A stretch of DNA of 10,005 bases from Patescibacteria group bacterium. Lineage in GTDB: Bacteria; Patescibacteria; Microgenomatia; Daviesbacterales; UBA10151. Positions within the stretch are counted from its first letter, which is position 1. Each line of letters starts with the position of its first letter. The notes under the pieces were generated by a model. The model worked only from the letters and a program-made list of their open reading frames with translations. It did no database searches and was not told the DNA's origin. Of this stretch, positions 5,613-10,005 are shown in pieces. The stretch is taken from NCBI GenBank assembly GCA_023487645.1, contig JAMDBX010000028.1:1-10005 (forward strand), in the 5' to 3' direction. A program made the translations under genes and the position numbers.

Positions 5613-5855
5613 CTACTCCTCCTCAAGGGCTTCCAATATCCAGCTCATCTTATTAGTGTCCAGTTTTAGTCTATAGAAATTCCCTCCTGAGGAAACAGAA
5701 AAATGGTAAAAAATATTAGCCCCTTCTTTACTGGTGTGGACTAAATTAATCTTGTCTACCTTAATTTGCCGGCCTCTCCAGAAGAATATGTAAGGCTGGA
5801 CTAGCTGTTTTTTAAAAAATACCCACACATCAACCGGTTCCACAATTTCCACCAT
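5613..5855 (-). CDS. Small conserved-looking protein upstream of Pol IV (possibly DUF6504-like)
   Basis: 80 residues from the ATG at 5855; a second ATG at 5864 would add three (MVC). Seen: hydrophobic/aromatic strands VDVWVFF, PYIFFWRGRQIKVDKINLVH, ANIFYHFSVSSGGNFYRLKLD and a C-terminal acidic helix WILEALEEE. It has no membrane span, Cys cluster or known catalytic motif. The FxWRGRxYxVdk-type strand plus xFYRLxxD resemble small DUF6504-type proteins that occur near Y-family polymerases; this is recalled similarity, not proven. It lies 33 bp upstream of dinB and 46 bp downstream of the carboxyltransferase, all co-directional. The inner start is preferred because a candidate -10 (5864-5869) covers the outer ATG. 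A part in lesion bypass is only guilt by association. Confidence 0.72.
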   Translation of the reverse strand: MVEIVEPVDVWVFFKKQLVQPYIFFWRGRQIKVDKINLVHTSKEGANIFYHFSVSSGGNFYRLKLDTNKMSWILEALEEE

Positions 5856-5863
5856 ACAAACCA

Positions 5864-5892
5864 TTATTACCCGAATAAAATCCGAAAATCAA
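5864..5892 (-). promoter_or_regulatory. Candidate promoter for the small gene and dinB
   Basis: Minus strand TTGATT (5887-5892), 17-nt spacer, TAATAA (5864-5869), then 8 nt to the ATG at 5855. There is no extended -10. It has the same geometry as the other promoters here and suggests the small protein and Pol IV can be expressed separately from the carboxyltransferase. Confidence 0.45.
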
Positions 5893-5910
5893 TGGGGAAA
5901 TTTTTAACTC

Positions 5911-7707
5911 TTATTTCAAACCATACAAAGATCCAATAGTTATTGCTCTTTGAGCCCTCATTCTCTCTTCCCTTCGCGCTAGAACCTGCTCAGTAGTTAA
6001 TCTCCCGAATTTAAGCTCGCAACGAATAATATCTTCTCTTATAAAAAAAGCGCTCGCTAAAGGATCATTTTGAACACCATCCTTAGGTCCCTGAATGACC
6101 TGATCTAAAAATCTGTGCTGGTATAAAAAGCCTGCATCAGGCCGCATAGCTTCAGCAGTGGCTTTAACCAATTCCTTTGGCGCATCCGGATTCTTATAGA
6201 TTATTCCGGCGGCCGACGTAGGCGCAGCAATGTATTCCTGGGCCCCAGCAAACGCAGCCACATAATCAGCCGTGCACACTGTTCCCATCCATCCGCCGCT
6301 CCCGCCAATGTGAATATTGTATCCGCTGGTAAAAAGAGGGTAATTTAGTTGTGCCTGTAAACAATCGGAAATAGCGGCAAATTGGGCGTCCAGGTCATTC
6401 CCTAAATCTGCCTTGGCTCCAAAGGTGTCACCAAAAGAGGTGATTTGTAATCCCATTCTCTCCGCAAACTTAAACATTTTTAATTCGTGGCGGAAATCCC
6501 AAGCCGTTGGTTGGGCATGCTCCCTTACAATTAACCCGTTAGGCTGCCTAAGATAACTTGGCTGATTTCCGATCACCATTCGGACTAACCTTTGCTGAAG
6601 TCTGGGATCATCAATATAGGCCAGAGCTGCCACTATTCCCGGATATTGAAGATACTGTTCTACCCCTTTACTGGTATTCCTCTCAGTCACCCGACCTGTG
6701 AATAAAGGAATAAAGCCATCAAAGGCGTGCTCGAGAAGATACAAAGTATCCGGCCGCCTCGCATCCAGGCACAACACTCGGTACTGTTCGTATATATCTT
6801 CTGAACTTTTAAGTTTAAAGGGGACCGGCATATCTGCCCTGGAGCGATTTCTTAACGTTACCGGTGTTCTAAACGGCGTCACAAAACCTTTTTTGCTAAA
6901 ATCTACCCCGGTTGATTCATGTTTCCACCAACGCTTTGACAGGTTCTCCTTTCCAAAAAAAGATAAGTATTTTCCTAGATACGCCACTAGTTCCACCAAA
7001 TCATTGGCAATAACTTGTACTTCCCGGTTTGTTAAAGAGGAATTTTCCACGGTTAAAGCTCCTTCCAGGGATTTCTGGCCGCTGGCTGACGAACCGGCAA
7101 AACCAAAATTTGTTCCAGCTATACCAATAACCGGTTCTCCCATCGGGACGCTGCTGGCCGATACACCACCCCAGACATTTCCAACTAACACCGATACCAC
7201 TGGCTGATTTGTTTTTTGTTTAAACTGATTAATGGCGTCAGTAACCTTAAGCATCTCCCTTAAAGCCGAAACACCTTCCTGCTGCCTTTGCCCTCCTGAA
7301 CTGTACAATATAACCATTGGCAAATTTTCTTTTATAGCTAGATCCGCTGCTCTTCTTATTTTTTCTCCGACTACTACCCCACCTGATCCACCCATGTAGC
7401 TAAAATTGAAAGCAACCTCTACAAACCTCCGGTTTCCGATTTTGCCATGACCATAAGCCGCCGCTTCAGATACACCTTTGGCCCGCTCCTGGGCTTGTTT
7501 TTCCATGTAACTTTGCCTGGTCCCATCCGGTAGCTCCTGTGTAAAACCCAATGAATCCTCAACTACCACTAAATCTGCATCAAGCTCCTTAAAGCTTGTT
7601 GCTTTTTGAAAACCTTTAATAGTCTTTGGAGTATTTATTCTCTGCCGGCCTTCCATTATTGATCTATACCGGTCTATATCGCCAACTAATTCGTTTTGAC
7701 TAGCCAT
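5911..7707 (-). CDS. Fused acyl-CoA carboxyltransferase (AccD-like and AccA-like halves in one chain)
   Basis: 598 residues from ATG 7707 with two crotonase-fold carboxyltransferase domains. N-half (~85-300) is beta/AccD-like: FSYMGGSGGVVVGEKI (102-117), YSSGGQRQQEG (135-145, oxyanion-type GG at 138-139), SVLVGNVWGGVSAS (172-185) and IGIAGTNFGFAG (194-205). C-half (~400-560) is alpha/AccA-like: KMFKFAERMGLQITSFGDTFGA (410-431), IHIGGSGGWMGT (465-476), AAPTSAAGIIYK (494-505) and FLDQVIQGPKDGVQNDP (533-549). The AccD four-Cys zinc finger is missing. The family transfers CO2 from carboxybiotin to an acyl-CoA, typically acetyl-CoA to malonyl-CoA, but no biotin carboxylase or carrier gene is in the window, and a propionyl-CoA or malonate decarboxylase (MdcD/E) type activity cannot be excluded. 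A longer frame starts at TTG 7731, which lies across the -10 box, so ATG 7707 is preferred. Confidence 0.88.
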   Translation of the reverse strand: MASQNELVGDIDRYRSIMEGRQRINTPKTIKGFQKATSFKELDADLVVVEDSLGFTQELPDGTRQSYMEKQAQERAKGVSEAAAYGHGKIGNRRFVEVAFNFSYMGGSGGVVVGEKIRRAADLAIKENLPMVILYSSGGQRQQEGVSALREMLKVTDAINQFKQKTNQPVVSVLVGNVWGGVSASSVPMGEPVIGIAGTNFGFAGSSASGQKSLEGALTVENSSLTNREVQVIANDLVELVAYLGKYLSFFGKENLSKRWWKHESTGVDFSKKGFVTPFRTPVTLRNRSRADMPVPFKLKSSEDIYEQYRVLCLDARRPDTLYLLEHAFDGFIPLFTGRVTERNTSKGVEQYLQYPGIVAALAYIDDPRLQQRLVRMVIGNQPSYLRQPNGLIVREHAQPTAWDFRHELKMFKFAERMGLQITSFGDTFGAKADLGNDLDAQFAAISDCLQAQLNYPLFTSGYNIHIGGSGGWMGTVCTADYVAAFAGAQEYIAAPTSAAGIIYKNPDAPKELVKATAEAMRPDAGFLYQHRFLDQVIQGPKDGVQNDPLASAFFIREDIIRCELKFGRLTTEQVLARREERMRAQRAITIGSLYGLK

Positions 7708-7721
7708 ATTATTTATGGGGT

Positions 7722-7750
7722 ATTTTAGCAAAAAAAATAATAATAGTAAA
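7722..7750 (-). promoter_or_regulatory. Promoter of the carboxyltransferase gene
   Basis: Minus strand TTTACT (7745-7750), 17-nt spacer, TGC-TAAAAT (extended -10, hexamer 7722-7727), 14 nt before ATG 7707, giving a 5' leader of only about 7 nt with no Shine-Dalgarno sequence. It is divergent from the glycoside hydrolase promoter, with the two sharing about 70 bp. Confidence 0.6.
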
Positions 7751-7760
7751 TTTTAACTAA

Positions 7761-7769
7761 TGGTAAAAT
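7761..7769 (+). promoter_or_regulatory. Extended -10 promoter of the secreted glycoside hydrolase-like gene
   Basis: TGG-TAAAAT (hexamer 7764-7769) followed after 8 nt by ATG 7778. No good -35 is seen at the expected position, which fits an extended -10 promoter. It overlaps the alternative upstream ATG at 7760, which therefore should not be used. Confidence 0.55.
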
Positions 7770-7777
7770 TAAAACCT

Positions 7778-9544
7778 ATGAAAAAATTCAAAATTCTAAG
7801 ATATATCTCTATTGCTTTTTCCTTCTTAATTCTGCACTCTGCGCTCTTAACTCCGGCCTATGCCATAGTTGACCCTCTTGCAGTCCCCAACAATAAGTTT
7901 GGAATTCACATTATTCAAGCCACCCCGGATGAATCTTCACCAGCCGCGAGCCTGGTTAACCATAACGGCGATTGGGGTTATATCACGGTATTAGTTGAAA
8001 GCAAAGACCGGGATCACAACAAATGGCAGGAATTTTTTAATGATTTACGCCGACGACATTTAATCCCATTAGTTAGACTGGCAACTCAACCAGAGGGCAA
8101 TTACTGGAAAAGGCCTTACGAAGGAGAAGAACAAGCCTGGGCTGATTTTTTGGATGCTTTAAATTGGCCGACAAAAAATCGCTATATCATTATCTACAAC
8201 GAACCTAATCACGCCCAAGAATGGGGAAATAAAGTTGACGCTAGCGATTACGCAAAAACCCTGGATAAGACTATTACAGCGCTAAAAAATAAAAATCAGG
8301 ACTTTTTTGTACTCAATGCGGGACTGGATGCTTCTGCTCCTTCCGCCATGCCGGAGCATGGAGACGAGTCATTTTTTATGAGAAGCATGAATGAGTCAGT
8401 ACCCGGTATTTTTGAGAAACTGGATGGCTGGGTATCTCACTCATACCCTAATCCTGAATTTGCCGGCTCCCCTGATGCGACTGGCAAGGGCACGGTAAGA
8501 ACTTACCTTTGGGAAATGCAGCAACTCCGTAACCTGGGAGTTAACAAAAACTTACCGATATTTATTACCGAAACTGGCTGGAAGCATGCAGAAGGTTTAA
8601 ACTATGTACCTTACCTGCCGACTGCCGACACGGTAGCCAAATATTACCTGAATGCCTTTGGTAATGCCTGGAATACAAACCAAATTGTAGCTGTTACCCC
8701 TTTCCTGCTGAGCTACCAGGAGGTTCCTTTTGACCACTTTTCCTTTAAAAGACTTACCGGTGAAAAGCAAAGCGAAAAAATTTTGGGTATCGAGAATCCA
8801 AATCCGGAGTATTATCCTATTTATCAAGCCATCCAGGATTTGCCAAAAGTTGCCGGCAAACCAGTTCAGGAAAATAAGGCAGAGCTGACAAAAGGTGAGG
8901 TTTACTCATCAGTGGTTTCCGGGCAAAGCTACATCATTTCCCTAACCTTTAAAAATACCGGCCAATCGATCTGGAATGATCCGCTTAACCCCAAAGATCA
9001 AATCAAGCTGGTGGCAACCCAGGGGGCAGCTGATTTAGGAATTAACCCGGTTCAAATCCCCACCGATACCAAGGTTGAACCGGGGCAGGAATATACTTTC
9101 AAAATAGGTTTAAAAGCTCCTCAAAGCGGAACTTTTAATGTTACCCTGGCTTTATTTAATGGCGACAAACAGATTGAGGTTAAGGGGTTGGAATTTACTA
9201 CGGTGGTTAAATCTCCGGTTTTGTTAAAGCTAAAAGCAGCCCTGCTGTGGAAAGAGGATTTTTCTGGTATCTATACCTTAGATATTAAAGGGGTAAACGG
9301 AGAAAGCCTGCAAAACATTGTCTTGGATAAAGACGGTTGGTCTAACGAGATGGAGGCGCGGTTTTTGCTGCCTGATTATACTTTTGATTTTACACTTGAG
9401 AAACCTTTTTATTTTCCCTCTGAAATTAAACAAAGAGTATTTGCCGGGGTAAACACTCTGGACTTTGATAAGCTGCAGCCTGACATGTTATCGGCGATTT
9501 TAAATCCCGGTGAGTTTTGGAGATTGCTACCTTTTTCCAAATAA
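7778..9544 (+). CDS. Secreted glycoside hydrolase-like TIM-barrel protein with Ig-like C-terminal domains
   Basis: 588 residues from ATG 7778. Seen: a Sec signal peptide (MKKFKILRY, hydrophobic 10-25, probable cleavage after AYA29). A TIM-barrel region follows (~38-355) with YNEPNH (140-145; E142 as candidate acid/base) after strand 4, SHSYPNP (220-226) and FITETGW (262-268; E265 as candidate nucleophile). This is the clan GH-A arrangement, closest in style to GH5/GH39-type enzymes, but I cannot assign a family. Next is an Ig-like domain (~365-475: ISLTFKNTGQSIWND, VEPGQEYTFKIGLKAPQSGTFNVTLALF) resembling the NBR1-type/FxNTGxxxW fold. A final ~110-residue beta-rich domain (480-588) is unassigned. 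No C-terminal anchor is evident. The predicted role is cleavage or binding of an extracellular polysaccharide; the substrate is unknown. Confidence 0.87.
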   Translation: MKKFKILRYISIAFSFLILHSALLTPAYAIVDPLAVPNNKFGIHIIQATPDESSPAASLVNHNGDWGYITVLVESKDRDHNKWQEFFNDLRRRHLIPLVRLATQPEGNYWKRPYEGEEQAWADFLDALNWPTKNRYIIIYNEPNHAQEWGNKVDASDYAKTLDKTITALKNKNQDFFVLNAGLDASAPSAMPEHGDESFFMRSMNESVPGIFEKLDGWVSHSYPNPEFAGSPDATGKGTVRTYLWEMQQLRNLGVNKNLPIFITETGWKHAEGLNYVPYLPTADTVAKYYLNAFGNAWNTNQIVAVTPFLLSYQEVPFDHFSFKRLTGEKQSEKILGIENPNPEYYPIYQAIQDLPKVAGKPVQENKAELTKGEVYSSVVSGQSYIISLTFKNTGQSIWNDPLNPKDQIKLVATQGAADLGINPVQIPTDTKVEPGQEYTFKIGLKAPQSGTFNVTLALFNGDKQIEVKGLEFTTVVKSPVLLKLKAALLWKEDFSGIYTLDIKGVNGESLQNIVLDKDGWSNEMEARFLLPDYTFDFTLEKPFYFPSEIKQRVFAGVNTLDFDKLQPDMLSAILNPGEFWRLLPFSK

Positions 9545-9553
9545 CCCCTTATT

Positions 9554-9583
9554 GTCATTCTGAGGAGATTAGCCGAAGAATCT
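9554..9583 (+). repeat. Dispersed-repeat half unit (GTCATTCTGAGGAG...CGAAGAATCT)
   Basis: GTCATTCTGAGGAG, a 6-nt gap, then CGAAGAATCT: the familiar left arm of a small palindromic repeat of the same style as the element in dinB (GTCAT-x-x-x-GAGG...). No matching right arm follows, so it is a solo or decayed copy, 9 bp after the glycoside hydrolase stop. Confidence 0.6.
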
Positions 9584-9657
9584 AATTTTGCCCTATTCTG
9601 ATCCATTTTGCGATTTGCTTAAATGCAAATTAGTTAATTTCCTGGAATAAGTGCAGG

Positions 9658-9676
9658 TGGGTCAGATTTTGTCCCA
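9658..9676 (+). repeat. Imperfect hairpin directly upstream of the sRNA promoter
   Basis: TGGGTCA (9658-9664), loop GATTT, TGTCCCA (9670-9676): seven positions pair with one T-T mismatch. It ends 1 nt before the -35 box TTGACT. No T-run follows, so it is not a standard terminator; it may be an operator-like palindrome. Confidence 0.4.
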
Positions 9677-9677
9677 G

Positions 9678-9706
9678 TTGACTAAGTATAATTGCTATTA
9701 TATATT
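9678..9706 (+). promoter_or_regulatory. Promoter of the candidate small RNA
   Basis: TTGACT (9678-9683), 17-nt spacer, TATATT (9701-9706), predicting a start near 9713. A perfect TATAAT at 9687-9692 lies inside the spacer and could give a second, earlier start, though its -35 is poor. Confidence 0.5.
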
Positions 9707-9711
9707 GAGAA

Positions 9712-9807
9712 GACCTGTTTAAAAAGCAAATCGCAAGATGAACTTTTAAATCAGCTTTAAAAACTGGTAGACAGGTTATCTAAGAAAGCCCCGCAAGGGG
9801 CTTTTTT
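9712..9807 (+). ncRNA. Candidate small noncoding RNA (~95 nt) with intrinsic terminator
   Basis: Bounded by a promoter and a strong terminator, with no open frame of note. Predicted structure: a closing stem GACCTGT (9712-9718) with ACAGGTT (9771-9777), an inner A/U hairpin TTTTAAA-TCAGC-TTTAAAA (9744-9762), then the GC-rich terminator hairpin. This leaves AAGCAAATCGCAAGATG (9724-9740) largely unpaired. That segment is complementary over 17 positions (one G-U pair) to 9604-9620 just upstream. It does not show 6S, tmRNA, SRP RNA or RNase P signatures. The function is unknown; a regulatory or antisense RNA is the simplest reading. Confidence 0.45.
9785..9807 (+). terminator. Rho-independent terminator
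   Basis: Stem AAAGCCCC (9785-9792), tetraloop GCAA, stem GGGGCTTT (9797-9804), running into a six-T tract (9802-9807). It is strong and well formed. It ends the small RNA candidate and would also stop read-through from the glycoside hydrolase gene before tRNA-His. Confidence 0.88.
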
Positions 9808-9817
9808 AGTGAGAATT

Positions 9818-9826
9818 TGGTACAAT
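9818..9826 (+). promoter_or_regulatory. Extended -10 promoter of tRNA-His
   Basis: TGG-TACAAT (hexamer 9821-9826), 10 nt before the G(-1) of tRNA-His. The -35 position shows no consensus, as expected for an extended -10 promoter. It starts just after the preceding terminator. Confidence 0.55.
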
Positions 9827-9836
9827 ATGAAAATAC

Positions 9837-9912
9837 GGTGATCGTAGCTCAATGGCAGAGCGCCAGATTGTGGATCTGGTGGTTGCGGGTTCAACTCCCG
9901 TCGATCACCCCA
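9837..9912 (+). tRNA. tRNA-His (anticodon GUG), CCA encoded
   Basis: Cloverleaf: acceptor GTGATCG (9838-9844) with CGATCAC (9902-9908), D stem GCTC/GAGC, anticodon stem CCAGA/TCTGG with loop TTGTGGA (anticodon GTG), T arm GCGGG-TTCAACT-CCCGT (one G-U pair). The extra G(-1) at 9837 opposite C73 (9909) is the diagnostic tRNA-His identity feature. CCA is encoded at 9910-9912. Confidence 0.97.
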
Positions 9913-9919
9913 AAAGTAA

Positions 9920-9941
9920 TTAGATCGTTAGGACAATCTAA
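9920..9941 (+). other. Weak hairpin downstream of tRNA-His
   Basis: TTAGAT (9920-9925) and ATCTAA (9936-9941) can pair around a 10-nt loop. There is no T tract, so it is at most a weak 3' end or processing signal for the tRNA transcript. Confidence 0.25.
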
Positions 9942-9990
9942 GCTGTAATATCCTTTGTGACCTCATGATTTTTTACAATTCCCCAATCGG

Positions 9991-9996
9991 TATAAT
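9991..9996 (+). promoter_or_regulatory. -10 box for a gene beyond the right edge
   Basis: Perfect TATAAT, without a clear -35. The last two bases of the window (10004-10005) are AT, placed 7 nt after the box. With the leaderless spacing seen elsewhere, an ATG starting at 10004 is expected just past the edge. Confidence 0.35.
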
Positions 9997-10005
9997 TATT
10001 TTTAT

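Larger units (their letters stand above)
9545..9836. other. Intergenic region between the glycoside hydrolase gene and tRNA-His
   Basis: 292 bp without a credible protein gene. From left to right it holds a dispersed-repeat half unit (9554-9583), a sequence complementary to the sRNA candidate (9604-9620) overlapping an ATTTGC/GCAAAT hairpin (9613-9630), a hairpin with one mismatch (9658-9676), promoter elements (9678-9706), a candidate small RNA (9712-9807) with terminator, and the tRNA-His promoter. Confidence 0.7.

Noticed and set aside
6698..7207. 169-residue frame on the plus strand opposite the carboxyltransferase
   Set aside because: It is antisense to strongly conserved carboxyltransferase sequence, has no recognisable motifs and no promoter or start signal.
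9608..9736. CRISPR or tracrRNA-like arrangement from the inverted 13-17 bp repeat
   Set aside because: Only one pair exists, there is no direct repeat-spacer array and no cas gene in the window.
9712..9807. 6S RNA, SRP RNA, tmRNA or RNase P RNA identity for the small RNA candidate
   Set aside because: Too short and lacking the diagnostic conserved elements of those RNAs (for example no SRP Alu/GNAR loop and no tRNA-like ends).

Overview
The window looks like chromosomal DNA from a small-genome bacterium, most likely a Candidate Phyla Radiation (Patescibacteria) member, possibly Microgenomates-like. This is inferred from AT-rich compact gene packing, short or overlapping gene ends, near-absence of Shine-Dalgarno sequences, extended -10 promoters that put transcription starts on or next to start codons, and dispersed palindromic repeats typical of such genomes. 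TGA ends at least two genes, so the code looks standard (table 11). No phage, CRISPR or transposase gene was found.

Layout. 1-854 (+): C-terminal half of formate-tetrahydrofolate ligase. 851-1897 (-): an uncharacterised protein with a JAMM-like HxHP...S..D motif, whose stop overlaps that of the ligase. 1960-2035 (-): tRNA-Arg(UCU), directly abutting a PD-(D/E)XK nuclease gene at 2036-2443 (-). 2548-3006 (+): a small secreted or anchored beta-rich protein, overlapping tail-to-tail with the next operon. 2974-7707 (-): a co-directional run, in transcription order, of a fused AccD/AccA-type carboxyltransferase, a small conserved protein, a Y-family DNA polymerase (Pol IV, dinB) carrying an in-frame palindromic repeat insertion, a three-helix membrane protein and a UDP-glucuronate decarboxylase-like SDR enzyme. 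7778-9544 (+): a secreted glycoside hydrolase-like TIM-barrel protein with an Ig-like domain, divergent from the carboxylase. 9545-9836: a repeat half-unit, hairpins and a candidate small RNA with its own promoter and terminator. 9837-9912 (+): tRNA-His(GUG). The last 90 bases carry a -10 box leading out of the window.

Functional picture. The genes cover one-carbon metabolism (fhs), acyl-CoA carboxylation, nucleotide-sugar synthesis (UDP-xylose type), translesion synthesis and extracellular carbohydrate handling. They do not form one pathway. The most unusual points are the repeat-derived peptide inside Pol IV, a 13-bp motif shared by two promoters on either side of the nuclease/tRNA-Arg block, a candidate sRNA with a 17-nt complement in the 3' region of the glycoside hydrolase gene, the JAMM-like protein, and a consistent leaderless promoter architecture that corrects several start codons.
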